The translations under genes and the position numbers were made by a program. Positions 7,817-17,419 of a stretch of 64,000 bases of DNA are shown here, in pieces. Source of the stretch: an uncultured Lachnospiraceae bacterium (GTDB lineage Bacteria > Bacillota > Clostridia > Lachnospirales > Lachnospiraceae). Position 1 is the stretch's first letter, and every line of letters starts with the position of its first letter. The stretch is taken from the NCBI GenBank assembly GCA_902493385.1, contig CABUPO010000008.1:62001-126000 (forward strand). Direction: 5' to 3'. A model generated the notes under the pieces. The model saw nothing but the letters and a program-made list of their open reading frames with translations, was not told the origin of the DNA and ran no database searches.

Positions 7817-9281
7817 CAAGCCACCTCTTCTTACGCTCTATCATTTCATCAATTCTATCGATATATTCATATACATTTTTTACATTCGAGTTCCTTACAA
7901 TCTCAGTATTACCTCCACTGTAAGGATTATATGGTTTAACATATTTACTCTGCGCTCCTGCGCCGAGTGCGATTATTGTCTGTTTTTCTTCCATTATCAT
8001 TACGTTATATACTGATTCTCTGCCACTCTTTGCATATCCCACATTTTCAAGCACATGTCCTTCTCCCAGACCTGCTTTATTCTTCTGCCTATACATATAA
8101 TACGGATTGTATCCATTGCTTTTTGCATATTCTGAAGCTTCGTCAAGCATTGCCGAAACAACGCCCTCTGTATGTGAAATTCCTGATTCTTCACGCAGTT
8201 TTCTATATTCAGAAGCCCTTTTAACCACGAGAGAATGAACCGTAAAGCTTTCAGGAGAAAGCTTTTTAATCTCATTAAGGGTATTCTTAAAATCATCTAC
8301 GGTCTCGCCGTTAAGGCCTGCTATAATATCCATATTAATATTATCAAATCCGCAGGCTCTTGCCATATGAAAAGCCCGTCTTGTACATTCGGCAGTATGA
8401 CGCCTTCCTATTAATGAAAGAGTTTTGTCCTTCATTGTCTGCGGATTCACTGAAATTCTGTCAACGCCTGCATTTTTTAATATCGCAAGCTTTTCCTCAT
8501 TAATACTGTCCGGACGTCCGGCTTCCACACAGAATTCGAGCGCGTCTTTTATATTAAAATCAGCTCTGATAATATCCATTAATTCACTAAGATACTTTTC
8601 ATTAAGCGCCGTAGGCGTGCCTCCGCCGATATAAATGCCTGTAAGCGGCCTGTCTTTAAATATACTGCCTGCATAACCGCATTCCTTCTTTATTGCTTCG
8701 ATATATTTCCTCATCAAATCATCTGCATCGTTTACCTTATTAAGCGATAAAGATGAAAATGAGCAGTAATTACATACTGTAGGACAAAATGGTATTCCTA
8801 TGTATATGCTGCAGCCCTTACCAAAGCCTGCTTTTTCTAATATTCCTATCTCTTTTTCTGCAACTTCCGCACAAAGCGACGCCTTTTCTTCTGAGCAGTA
8901 ATATGCATTTTTCATATGTTCTACAGCTGTCTCTTTAGTGTCTCCTGAGAGCATACGCATCATTGGAATCTTAGTCGGTCTGACGCCTGTAAGCGTACCC
9001 CACGCCAGTCTTTCACCGGTATAGACAGATAACGCTCTGTACAGACACCTCTTCAGCTCATCTCTGTATGAACGGCGATCCGCCTCATAAGTAAAATGAT
9101 ACGTCTCTTTTACATCTCCTGCTGATATGAATATATCGTTATCCAAAAGAGTTATATTAATACCTGTATTATCTGCCTCTGATAAAATATGATACCCTAA
9201 ACTGTCAAAAGGAAAAAAAGCCATCACAAGCGCCCTTATATCATATTCAAAGCTGTTGCTGTTACAATATATATCAATCAT
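7797..9281 (-). CDS. hemZ: Oxygen-independent coproporphyrinogen dehydrogenase HemZ (radical SAM)
   Basis: 494 residues. The radical-SAM cluster motif is CPTVCNYCSF (C-x3-C-x2-C), preceded by IYIGIPF. TGIYIGGGTPTALNEKYL, EFCVEAGRPDSI and RISVNPQTMKDKTL are typical of the HemN/HemZ group. An N-terminal 150-residue extension with LAWGTLTGVRPTKIPM is typical of HemZ in Firmicutes. It would oxidatively decarboxylate coproporphyrinogen III, although HemN-like proteins sometimes have other roles and no other haem genes are seen here. It sits between the metallo-hydrolase and HD-GYP genes, the former only nine bases upstream. Confidence 0.88.
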   Translation of the reverse strand: MIDIYCNSNSFEYDIRALVMAFFPFDSLGYHILSEADNTGINITLLDNDIFISAGDVKETYHFTYEADRRSYRDELKRCLYRALSVYTGERLAWGTLTGVRPTKIPMMRMLSGDTKETAVEHMKNAYYCSEEKASLCAEVAEKEIGILEKAGFGKGCSIYIGIPFCPTVCNYCSFSSLSLNKVNDADDLMRKYIEAIKKECGYAGSIFKDRPLTGIYIGGGTPTALNEKYLSELMDIIRADFNIKDALEFCVEAGRPDSINEEKLAILKNAGVDRISVNPQTMKDKTLSLIGRRHTAECTRRAFHMARACGFDNINMDIIAGLNGETVDDFKNTLNEIKKLSPESFTVHSLVVKRASEYRKLREESGISHTEGVVSAMLDEASEYAKSNGYNPYYMYRQKNKAGLGEGHVLENVGYAKSGRESVYNVMIMEEKQTIIALGAGAQSKYVKPYNPYSGGNTEIVRNSNVKNVYEYIDRIDEMIERKKRWLDEQTVN

Positions 9282-9290
9282 ACAATTGTC

Positions 9291-9911
9291 CTATACGTAC
9301 ATATTATTTTTCTTCTCAAATGCGATATCTGTCTCAGGCCCATGTCCCGGATATACAGTAACATTATCAGGCAGCACATATAATCTGTTCCGGACTGACG
9401 CACATAATGCACTCATGCTTCCGGTAGGAAGGTCGGTCCTTCCAACTGACATATTAAAAAGCGTGTCGCCTGAAAAAAGAACAGCTTCGTCTTCGACGTA
9501 TAAGCATGCGCTTCCCGCCGTGTGTCCCGGAGTCATTATTGCTTTGAATACAATTCCCGCCTCTTTTATAATATCGTTATCCTTAAAATACACGTCTGCG
9601 GTACAGCTGTACGGTCCTCTGTGCATTATCGAACAATTAAGCGCAGGCGTGGCGCAGAGCTCTTTTTCTGCTTCCGGTATATATACCCTGCATCCTGTCT
9701 TTTCTTTTATATCATTAACGCCAAGAATATGGTCAAAGTGTCCATGCGTTAATATTACCGCATCTATTGTATATCCCAGCTTTTTAGTCTCAGACATAAT
9801 ATATTGCGCTTCATCACCCGGATCAATAACAACGCAGCTTTTTGATGTATCGGCTGCGGCAATATAACAATTAGTCTGAACATCGCCTACTACATAATAT
9901 TTTAAAAACAT
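9291..9911 (-). CDS. MBL-fold metallo-hydrolase (glyoxalase-II-like)
   Basis: About 206 residues. The metal motif is LTHGHFDHILGV (HxHxDH), followed by TPGHTAGSACLYV, VLFSGDTLF and a final YPGHGPET, which together give the second metal-binding histidines and aspartate of the beta-lactamase fold. The family includes hydroxyacylglutathione hydrolase-like thioesterases, and the physiological substrate here is unknown. The start at ATG 9911 has AAGGAG five bases upstream; a longer reading frame would run into the relA 3' end. It lies 19 bases after relA in the same run. Confidence 0.88.
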   Translation of the reverse strand: MFLKYYVVGDVQTNCYIAAADTSKSCVVIDPGDEAQYIMSETKKLGYTIDAVILTHGHFDHILGVNDIKEKTGCRVYIPEAEKELCATPALNCSIMHRGPYSCTADVYFKDNDIIKEAGIVFKAIMTPGHTAGSACLYVEDEAVLFSGDTLFNMSVGRTDLPTGSMSALCASVRNRLYVLPDNVTVYPGHGPETDIAFEKKNNMYV

Positions 9912-9930
9912 ACCGTCTCCTTTTCCGTTA

Positions 9931-12231
9931 TCAGCTAGAAGTTCTCTCGATATCAATTACGCCGCTTACTGTCCTGATTTTACCTACAAGCGCGGCAAGC
10001 GCTTCTTTGCTTTTAACTTCAAATCCTATATTAATTGTTGCAGTTTCTTTTTTTGACGTACGCACATTCATTGATTTCACGTCAATTTCCCGTTCGGTAA
10101 ATATCTTTGTAATATCAAACAGTATTCCGCTTCTGTCGTGACAGTATACTATTATCTCCGTAGCATACATTTCATTGTCTTTTGAATTACTGCTTCGCCA
10201 TTCTGCCTCAATGAGCCTTTTTCTGTCTTCCTCCGGCATATTCATCACATTTACACAGTCAGTTCTGTGAATGGATACGCCTCGGCCTCTCGTTACAAAT
10301 CCAATAATTTCATCACCCGGAACCGGATTACAGCATCTTGAAAAACGTACTGCCAAATCATCCATTCCTTCAACGATAATTCCGCTTCCCTTTTTGCCGG
10401 CTGCGGCATTCAGCTTCTCAGCCTGAACCTTAACGCCTTTTTCTTCGATATTCTTAATAATCTGCTCATCAGTAACAGTATTACGGTTTCTCTTGTTATA
10501 TTCTTCCACAAGCCTGTTGACAATCTGGCCTTCCTTAAGTCCGCCGTGCCCTACCGAGGCAAGCAGCGAATCCCAGTCTCTGAAGCCGTATTTTCTAAGA
10601 CACACATCCTGATATTCGGGCTTAAGATAATCATATATCGCAATCCCCTTCGTCTTGGCATATGCCGCTATCAGTTCACGGCCTTTTGCAATATTTTCTT
10701 CCTTAAACTCCGCCCTGAACCACTGGTTAATTTTACTTCTGGCCTGTGTACTCTTAACTATGGAAAGCCAGTCGCGGCTCGGCCCTTTTGAGTTCTGAGA
10801 CGTAATAATCTCTATCCGGTCTCCGTTCTGTATCTTATAATCTATAGTAACAAGATTGCCGTTCACTCTTGCCCCAACCATCTTATTACCTACAGCCGTA
10901 TGTATGCTATATGCAAAATCAATAGGTGTTGAGCCTGTAGGAAGAGTCTTTACGTCTCCCTGTGGCGTAAAACAATATACACTGTCAGAAAACAAGTCAA
11001 GATCGCTCTTAAGCAGCGTAAGAAATTCCTTATTATCAGACATCTCATGCTGCCATTCAAGAATCTGACGCAGCCACGTAAGCTTGGCTTCCTCATTATC
11101 CTGTGATTTGCCGTCGATGCCCTCCTTATATTTCCAGTGTGCAGCAATACCGTATTCAGCAGTTCTGTGCATCTCATAAGTCCGAATCTGTATCTCAAAC
11201 GGCTGTCCCTCAGGACCTATAAGCGTTGTATGAAGCGACTGGTATTTATTAGGCTTAGGCATTGCAATATAATCTTTAAAACGTCCCGGAATAGGCTTAT
11301 ACATCTCATGGATTATTCCAAGCGCTTCATAGCACTGCTTATCATTCTCTACAATAATCCTGACCGCAAATAAATCATATATCTGATCAAGAGTCTTATG
11401 CTGGTTTTTCATCTTTCTGTATATAGAAAACAGATGCTTTACTCTTCCGTCTATCTTTGCTTCTATATTAGCTGACGCTATATTATCACTGACCTCTGTG
11501 ACTATCCGCTGCAGAAAGGATTTCTTCTCTACCGTCATAGAATCAAGCTTATGGGTAAGCTCTTCATATATATCAGGCTGAAGATACTTTAATGAAAGGT
11601 CATCAAGCTCTACCTTAACCTTTGAAATACCAAGCCTGTGCGCTATAGGTGAATATATATCAAGCGTTTCTCTGGCTTTTTCCTTCTGCTTCTCAGGACG
11701 CATAAACTGAAGAGTTCTCATATTATGAAGTCTGTCTGCAAGCTTTATAAGAATAACTCTTATGTCCTTAGCCATTGCCAAAAACATCTTTCTGAGATTC
11801 TCTGCCTGCATCTCTATCTTATCGGCCGTATAATTAATCTGAGTAAGCTTTGTAACTCCGTCAACCAAAAGGGCAACCTCTGAGCCGAATATATCAGTAA
11901 TGTCTTCAAGAGTATATTTCGTATCCTCTACAACATCATGGAGAATCCCCGCCACAATAGTCTCCTTATCCATCTCAAGCTGTGCAAGTATAATAGCCAC
12001 ACAAAGCGGATGAATAATATACGGTTCACCAGACTTTCTCTTCTGCTCATGATGCGCTTCATCTGATATATTATACGCCTTATAAATAATATCCAGATTA
12101 TCCGAAGGATGATACATACGCAGATGATTAATTAACATGTCAAATAAAACTTTCGGTTCTATAAAGCTTTCAGGAACCTGAGACTCCAGTTCACCATTGT
12201 CCAGTTCAAGTCTTTCGCCTAATACATCCAT
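9931..12231 (-). CDS. relA: Bifunctional (p)ppGpp synthetase/hydrolase RelA/SpoT
   Basis: About 766 residues. Domain order: HD hydrolase with AGILHDVVEDTKYT, nucleotidyltransferase domain with YDLFAVRIIVEN and PNKYQSLHTTLIG, TGS domain (VYCFTPQGDVKTLPTGST), a zinc-finger-like helical region with FSRCCNPVPGDEI, and a C-terminal ACT domain. It makes and degrades the stringent-response alarmone. Intact HD motifs argue that both activities are present. ATG 12231 is chosen because GGAGG lies eight bases upstream; an upstream in-frame extension lacks a ribosome site. It is followed closely by the metallo-hydrolase and hemZ. Confidence 0.95.
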   Translation of the reverse strand: MDVLGERLELDNGELESQVPESFIEPKVLFDMLINHLRMYHPSDNLDIIYKAYNISDEAHHEQKRKSGEPYIIHPLCVAIILAQLEMDKETIVAGILHDVVEDTKYTLEDITDIFGSEVALLVDGVTKLTQINYTADKIEMQAENLRKMFLAMAKDIRVILIKLADRLHNMRTLQFMRPEKQKEKARETLDIYSPIAHRLGISKVKVELDDLSLKYLQPDIYEELTHKLDSMTVEKKSFLQRIVTEVSDNIASANIEAKIDGRVKHLFSIYRKMKNQHKTLDQIYDLFAVRIIVENDKQCYEALGIIHEMYKPIPGRFKDYIAMPKPNKYQSLHTTLIGPEGQPFEIQIRTYEMHRTAEYGIAAHWKYKEGIDGKSQDNEEAKLTWLRQILEWQHEMSDNKEFLTLLKSDLDLFSDSVYCFTPQGDVKTLPTGSTPIDFAYSIHTAVGNKMVGARVNGNLVTIDYKIQNGDRIEIITSQNSKGPSRDWLSIVKSTQARSKINQWFRAEFKEENIAKGRELIAAYAKTKGIAIYDYLKPEYQDVCLRKYGFRDWDSLLASVGHGGLKEGQIVNRLVEEYNKRNRNTVTDEQIIKNIEEKGVKVQAEKLNAAAGKKGSGIIVEGMDDLAVRFSRCCNPVPGDEIIGFVTRGRGVSIHRTDCVNVMNMPEEDRKRLIEAEWRSSNSKDNEMYATEIIVYCHDRSGILFDITKIFTEREIDVKSMNVRTSKKETATINIGFEVKSKEALAALVGKIRTVSGVIDIERTSS

Positions 12232-12296
12232 GCTTTCATCCTCCAGTCTGTAAGTTTTTTTAATAGTATAAATATATTTATTCAAAATTTCAAGGA

Positions 12297-14072
12297 CTAT
12301 TGTATAAGCATTTTAATATATGAAACAAGAGACTGTGTTTTCTCATCGCCAAACAATACTTCTCTTGCATATATAGGCTTATCGGTTATTATTCCGTCTG
12401 CTCCTATTATTTTCATACGGTTAATCTCCGTTTTGGTATTAACAGTCCACGCGTATATTCCCTTTCCGTAGCTGTGTGCAAGGTTTACGCTTTCTTTTGT
12501 CAAATATGAAGAATTAACGCTGAAAAAATCTATATTTTCATCATCGAAATAGTTTCCGTATCCTGCCGCAATAATATAGCCCGTATGGTAATCTGTATCA
12601 TATCCTTTAATCTCTTTGAGATACTCATAGCTTGTCGATGAAAATATGCACTGCTTTCCCATATCAAGCTCATCAATCATTTCTATAAGCTTCTCAATCA
12701 TATCTACATCGTTCGGACCTTTTTTTATCTCAATATTAAGCTTAATCCTTCCTTTACAAAGCTTCAGAGCCTCTAAAAGGGAAGGTATTTTCGTACCAGC
12801 ATATTTTCTCGCAAAGCCAGAGCCCGCATCAAGCTTTAATATGCTTTCATAGTCCATATCCCATACATTTTTATTCACGCCTGTGGTACGTTTAAGATTT
12901 GCGTCATGCATAAGTACGAGCACACCGTCCTTTGTCTGCCTGACGTCTATCTCAGCGTAATCTGCAAGGCTGTCTATCGCAAGCGAAAGCGCTGGCAGCG
13001 TATTCTCCGGTGCCTCGTCAGAATAACCTCTGTGTGACGTTATAGAAATATTTTCAAAGGAATTATGAGGGTTAAGATTACCGTTTCTTACTACGTCAAT
13101 TATGTTGTACAGCGTTCCTGTTACAAGTACAGCCGCAGTAAATATAGCTATTCTTTTATTAAGCTTCGTATTACCGTCGCTTTCATCTGCTGACTGCTTC
13201 CTTTCCTCAGATTCAAAATTATAAAAAAATCCTACGGTAATTCCAGAATACATCATACATACCGCTATACTGAAAATGAATATCAGAATGTAGTCAATAT
13301 ATTTACTTATGACTAAAATTAAAGCCATTTCAAGATTGTCCTCAGCAAAAAGCACTACAAGCGTAGACATTACTACCATAAGGACTGCGCGAATCATATA
13401 AAAGCATGCAAGATAAATTACAGTGCAGGTAAGATATGCTGCGGTCGTCTTAAGCTTTCTTCCTTTAAAAAATTTTCTGCCTTCTCTAAGAGCTTCCTTT
13501 CTGTCACAATTATTAAATATACCATAGCATACGGCAAACATATTAATAATGACGCATATGACAGCCGCCGCAATTATTAACAGTAAAAACACAAAAAATA
13601 TTCTTATATCCAATATCGTATCTTTAATATCGGACGCACGAACAGATAATTCGGTGAGCTTATATATAAGAAATGCCTGAAACACATAGAACAATCCGCC
13701 CGCCAGCACAAACAGCGGAATATTTTTAGGCTTAAGCATATGGCCGGTGCGTTTTAACGCCCTTAATAACATCGGAAACAGCTTGAGACGCTTTCCCTCT
13801 TTTGCCGCCCTGAAGCCTGTATATAATACAATAATTTCAAAACCAGCAAACAAAAGCGCCACTAAAATAATTACTGCTAATACCGGATATGTCAAAGGAT
13901 TTAACAAAAACCCTTTGACATTTTTTACATTAAGATAACTGAAGCCATACACATCAAGCAGAAGATTAATAAATCTTACGGATATGCTTTGAAACAATAC
14001 TACATATATCAATCTGTATACAAGCTCAAATATGACTATACTTCTGTAGTTTATCTTAAAAATCTGTTTCAT
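12297..14072 (-). CDS. Membrane-anchored glycerophosphodiester phosphodiesterase
   Basis: 591 residues. The first 330 hold about seven or eight hydrophobic segments (a membrane domain typical of YqiK/UgpQ-like large GDPDs). The C-terminal 245 form a GDPD barrel: SHRGYSDEAPENTLPAL, YAEIDVRQTKDGVLVLMHD with catalytic residues, RTTGVNKNVWDM, KLNIEIKKGPNDVD and AWTVNTKTE. It hydrolyses glycerophosphodiesters to sn-glycerol-3-phosphate and an alcohol, probably outside the membrane. Its start overlaps the subtilase stop by one base (TAATG), so translation is likely coupled. relA starts about 65 bases downstream. Confidence 0.88.
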   Translation of the reverse strand: MKQIFKINYRSIVIFELVYRLIYVVLFQSISVRFINLLLDVYGFSYLNVKNVKGFLLNPLTYPVLAVIILVALLFAGFEIIVLYTGFRAAKEGKRLKLFPMLLRALKRTGHMLKPKNIPLFVLAGGLFYVFQAFLIYKLTELSVRASDIKDTILDIRIFFVFLLLIIAAAVICVIINMFAVCYGIFNNCDRKEALREGRKFFKGRKLKTTAAYLTCTVIYLACFYMIRAVLMVVMSTLVVLFAEDNLEMALILVISKYIDYILIFIFSIAVCMMYSGITVGFFYNFESEERKQSADESDGNTKLNKRIAIFTAAVLVTGTLYNIIDVVRNGNLNPHNSFENISITSHRGYSDEAPENTLPALSLAIDSLADYAEIDVRQTKDGVLVLMHDANLKRTTGVNKNVWDMDYESILKLDAGSGFARKYAGTKIPSLLEALKLCKGRIKLNIEIKKGPNDVDMIEKLIEMIDELDMGKQCIFSSTSYEYLKEIKGYDTDYHTGYIIAAGYGNYFDDENIDFFSVNSSYLTKESVNLAHSYGKGIYAWTVNTKTEINRMKIIGADGIITDKPIYAREVLFGDEKTQSLVSYIKMLIQ

Positions 14073-14968
14073 TATTTATCTCCAACAAGTCTTTTTACAT
14101 CTAACATTCCCCAGCCCTGTACACTATGCGGAAGCCCCATATCGACAGCTGTATCCTTTAATCTTATCTTAACTTCCATGTTAGTCATATCAGGATATTT
14201 GGACAAAAGCAGCGCCACAGCCCCTGATACTACGGGAGTAGCCATCGATGTTCCGCTCTTTACTGAGTATCTGCGTTTTCCATACATATTATTACATGAC
14301 AGTATTCCACTTCCCGGCGCAACTATATCAGGTTTTTTTATACACGCATTAGTCGGTCCTCTTCCTGAATAATTACGCATTCTCGCATACCGCATTCCGT
14401 CTGCCGCACCCAGGCTGTCGTCACTGGCTCCGACGGTAATTATTTTCCTGCTTATGCCCGGAGCTCCTACGCTGTAGCTTTTAGGACCGTTATTGCCTGC
14501 TGCGGCAAGAACAATATAACCTCGATTCCAAAGCATATCAACCATTCTTACAAGCTCAGAATCTTCATCGACGTCTTTGCCCGCAGGAGTACCTACCGAT
14601 ATGTTAATTATCCTCACATTATATCTGTGTGCATTATCATAAAGCCATCTAAGTCCTGCAAGGACATTTTCAATCTTTCCGCCTCCGCGTCCGTCAAGTA
14701 CCTTTACGCTCACAAACTCACATGCAGGAGCCATGCCCTTAAACATACTTCCATCCGCTCCGATTATACCCGCCACATGCGTTCCATGTCCATTATCGTC
14801 ATAAAAATCTTTTCTATGATTAACCATATCAGCAGACGCAATCAGCCTGCTGCCTATGTCAGCATGTTTTGCAATTCCCGAATCTACTACTGCAACAACT
14901 ACGCCCTGTCCGTACAGACCCATTCTATGTGCATAGGATAACCTTACCAGCCGCGAAACCCTCTGCAT
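14072..14968 (-). CDS. Intracellular-type S8 family serine peptidase (subtilase)
   Basis: 298 residues with the full subtilisin triad: Asp in VVAVVDSGI, His in GHGTHVAGII and Ser in SGTSMATPVV, plus the oxyanion asparagine in AAAGNNGP. There is no signal peptide and only a very short N-terminal extension before the catalytic domain (QRVSRLVRLSYAHRMG), so it is probably cytoplasmic like ISP-type subtilases, or activated without a long prodomain. AGAGG precedes the ATG by nine bases. It is the first gene of the minus-strand run and overlaps the GDPD gene by one base. Substrate unknown. Confidence 0.88.
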   Translation of the reverse strand: MQRVSRLVRLSYAHRMGLYGQGVVVAVVDSGIAKHADIGSRLIASADMVNHRKDFYDDNGHGTHVAGIIGADGSMFKGMAPACEFVSVKVLDGRGGGKIENVLAGLRWLYDNAHRYNVRIINISVGTPAGKDVDEDSELVRMVDMLWNRGYIVLAAAGNNGPKSYSVGAPGISRKIITVGASDDSLGAADGMRYARMRNYSGRGPTNACIKKPDIVAPGSGILSCNNMYGKRRYSVKSGTSMATPVVSGAVALLLSKYPDMTNMEVKIRLKDTAVDMGLPHSVQGWGMLDVKRLVGDK

Positions 14969-15030
14969 AATGCCTGACCTCTGATTTACTTTAATATATC
15001 TTATTCATTCTCAGGCCATATGTGCAGGAT

Positions 15031-15053
15031 GAGACCGGCATACATCCGGTCTC
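15031..15053. repeat. Eight-base-pair hairpin between lysA and the subtilase gene
   Basis: Perfect inverted repeat GAGACCGG (15031-15038) / CCGGTCTC (15046-15053) with a seven-base loop. It lies about 28 bases after the lysA stop. Neither strand has a T-run right after it, so it may be a weak terminator or an mRNA 3' end stabiliser rather than a classic intrinsic terminator. Confidence 0.5.
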
Positions 15054-15081
15054 ATATATAAATGATATAAACGCTGATATA

Positions 15082-16347
15082 TTAATACTTCATGTCTTTA
15101 AGTATATCGCAGAAATCAAATGTAGCAAAATAATCCTGCGGCTTTTCTGCTCTTCTGATTAATTCTGCTTTTCCGTCCTCTGTAAGAAGAAGCTCGGCAG
15201 ATTTCAGCCTTCCGTTATAATTGTAACCCATTGCATACCCGTGCGCTCCCGCATCATGGATAAACAGATAATCTCCCATATCAATCTTTGGAAGCATTCT
15301 GTCAATTGCAAACTTATCATTATTCTCACAGAGAGAACCTGTAACATCATATTTGTAATCGCATGGTTCATTTTCTTTTCCAAGCACCGTAATATGATGA
15401 TATGCTCCATACATTGCAGGACGCATAAGGTTAGCCGCACATGCGTCTACACCTATATATTCTTTATATATATGCTTTTCATGTATAGCTTTAGTTACAA
15501 GTCCGCCGTATGGTCCAAGCATATATCGTCCAAGCTCGGTAAATATGGCTACGTCTCCAAGGCCAGCTGGTACGAGTATCTCTTCAAACGCTTTTCTTAC
15601 GCCTTCACCGATAACCATTATATCATTAGGTTCTTTATCAGGCGTATATGGGATTCCAATGCCTCCTGACAGATTTATAAAAGAAATATCGGCTCCTGTT
15701 TCATTTTTCAAATGAACGGCAAGCTCAAAAAGTATCCTTGCAAGCGTCGGATAATAATCGTTGCTCACAGTATTACTTGCTAAAAATGCATGTATTCCAA
15801 AATGTTTTGCTCCTTTTTTGATAAGCTTCCTGTAAGCGTCAGTCATCTGTTCCTTTGTAAGTCCGTACTTTGCATCTCCAGGGTTGTCCATAATATCGGT
15901 TCCAAGCGAAAATACCCCGCCAGGATTATATCTGCAACATACCGTTTCAGGTATACCCGCATTTTCTTCCAAAAATTCAATGTGCGTATAATCATCAAGA
16001 TTAATATATGCTCCAAGCTCTGACGCCTTTTTATATTCTTCAGCCGGAGTTACATTAGATGAAAACATTATATCGCTGCCTGAAAACCCAACGGCTTCAG
16101 AAAGCATAAGCTCTGTCAGTGAAGAGCAGTCAACTCCACATCCTTCTTCTTTAAGTATCTTCAGAATAAATGGATTAGGTGTTGCCTTTACTGCAAAATA
16201 TTCTCTGAAGCCTTTATTCCATGAAAATGCCTTTTTTAATTTCCTTGCATTCTCTCTTATTGCTTTTTCATCATACACATAAAAAGGAGTAGGATAAGTC
16301 TTAACAATCTCCTCTATCTGTTCCTTTGTTACAAATGGTTTTTTCAT
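15082..16347 (-). CDS. lysA: Diaminopimelate decarboxylase (PLP, fold type III)
   Basis: 421 residues. The PLP lysine is in YFAVKATPNP, followed by GCGVDCSSLTELML, FSSNVTPAEE, HFGIHAF, NLSGGIGIPY with the glycine loop, FTELGRYMLGPYG, and VDACAANLMRPAMYGAYHH at the C-terminal domain that shares the active site in the dimer. It catalyses meso-diaminopimelate to L-lysine. The DACAANLMRP segment, where classic LysA has DAGMNDLIRP, is a variant, so a related amino-acid decarboxylase is possible but less likely. ATG 16347 has GAGGAAA upstream. No lysine riboswitch fits in the short upstream gap. Confidence 0.82.
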   Translation of the reverse strand: MKKPFVTKEQIEEIVKTYPTPFYVYDEKAIRENARKLKKAFSWNKGFREYFAVKATPNPFILKILKEEGCGVDCSSLTELMLSEAVGFSGSDIMFSSNVTPAEEYKKASELGAYINLDDYTHIEFLEENAGIPETVCCRYNPGGVFSLGTDIMDNPGDAKYGLTKEQMTDAYRKLIKKGAKHFGIHAFLASNTVSNDYYPTLARILFELAVHLKNETGADISFINLSGGIGIPYTPDKEPNDIMVIGEGVRKAFEEILVPAGLGDVAIFTELGRYMLGPYGGLVTKAIHEKHIYKEYIGVDACAANLMRPAMYGAYHHITVLGKENEPCDYKYDVTGSLCENNDKFAIDRMLPKIDMGDYLFIHDAGAHGYAMGYNYNGRLKSAELLLTEDGKAELIRRAEKPQDYFATFDFCDILKDMKY

Positions 16348-16397
16348 GTATTTTTCCTCTTTCTGCATTTTATAATGATATGATAATCATTTACTTA

Positions 16398-17270
16398 TTA
16401 ATTGTCAACAACCGCAAATTCAAGCATACTGTCTTTGCAGATATTTAATAAAATATATGGATTAAAGCTTATTTCATCTTCTCCATAATATATTCCCAGA
16501 TGCAAATGCACATCAAATTTACCTGATGTTCCTTCTTCGCCATATCCGGTGCTTCCCATTGTTCCGATTACACTCCCTGCTTTTATTTCCTTTCCCTCCT
16601 CAATTCCATCCGCATAGCTGTTAAGATGAGCGTAATAATAGTATGCGCCTGACGGACTTCTTATACCAAGCCTGTAACCTCCAAGCTCAAGCCAGCCTTT
16701 TTTTTCAACAACACCGTCAGTCATACTGATAACAGGAAAATATCCCTCTTCATTATTGCCTGACATTATATCTGTTCCTTCATGATGCCTGTCTCCGCCA
16801 TATGTTCTTTTCTCTCCCCAGCTGTCTTCATAAGACACAAAAACATTATTTACATTATCCTTAGCAACCGGAAAATATTTTATATCATTCATTATGGCAT
16901 AATACGCCGCATAACAGTCAGAAAAAATTTCTTTTGGCAGCAGTTTCCTGAATATCATAGGAGTTTTAGTATTATTATTCCCTGATTTCCAGCTTTCTAC
17001 AAGCGTATCATATATATTGTCGTATACTGCTTTCTTAAGAACGTCCTGATTAACTCCAAGAAGCTCTTTTGCACCATTCTCCGATGTACTGTAATAATAT
17101 AACAGCTTCTGCTCATACGAAGAAAGGCTTATTTTTCTAAACACGTCTGATGATACTACGTTAATATCCTCCACTGTACACAGCGCTTCCACATTTATAA
17201 ATCCACTTATCATACATACAAAAAAGGCGCTTATAATCATTAAAATTAACGCTGGTTTTTCTCTGCCCAT
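16398..17270 (-). CDS. M23-family peptidase (LytM/SpoIIQ-like), membrane-anchored
   Basis: About 290 residues. An N-terminal hydrophobic segment (residues about 8-27) acts as an anchor or signal. The C-terminal LytM domain has both zinc motifs intact: HHEGTDIMSG (H-x3-D) and DVHLHLGIYYG (HxH). The linker YYYYAHLNSYADGIEEGKEI and IGTMGSTGYG is typical of M23. It would cleave peptidoglycan peptide bridges outside the membrane or, as in spore-formers, act in engulfment. There is an in-frame GTG at 17279; ATG 17270 was chosen although its ribosome site (GGGTGA) is weak. lysA follows about 50 bases downstream. Confidence 0.82.
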   Translation of the reverse strand: MGREKPALILMIISAFFVCMISGFINVEALCTVEDINVVSSDVFRKISLSSYEQKLLYYYSTSENGAKELLGVNQDVLKKAVYDNIYDTLVESWKSGNNNTKTPMIFRKLLPKEIFSDCYAAYYAIMNDIKYFPVAKDNVNNVFVSYEDSWGEKRTYGGDRHHEGTDIMSGNNEEGYFPVISMTDGVVEKKGWLELGGYRLGIRSPSGAYYYYAHLNSYADGIEEGKEIKAGSVIGTMGSTGYGEEGTSGKFDVHLHLGIYYGEDEISFNPYILLNICKDSMLEFAVVDN

Positions 17271-17330
17271 TAAATTCACCCATTAAAGTATATGCCGGTA
17301 TATATATACTATTCCGGAAGGGCATTTTAA

Positions 17331-17381
17331 AAGGGGCTGTTCCAAAATAGATGGGCAATCATCTATTTTACAACAACCCCT
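17331..17381 (-). terminator. Terminator of rny with an unusually long stem
   Basis: On the minus strand an almost perfect 21-pair hairpin starts with GGGG, contains TAAAATAGATG, has a six-base loop, and returns through CATCTATTTTG to CCCC, followed by TTTT. Only one true mismatch and two G-T pairs interrupt it. It lies about 40 bases after the rny stop. The GGGGCTGTT end also recalls transposon terminal repeats, so a fossil mobile-element origin is possible. Confidence 0.75.
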
Positions 17382-17419
17382 ATGTTCACTCATGGTAAAT
17401 GAATAGTTTCCATGCAGAC

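Noticed and set aside
15031..16397. Lysine riboswitch for lysA
   Set aside because: The gap upstream of lysA is only about 50 bases and carries no complex fold.
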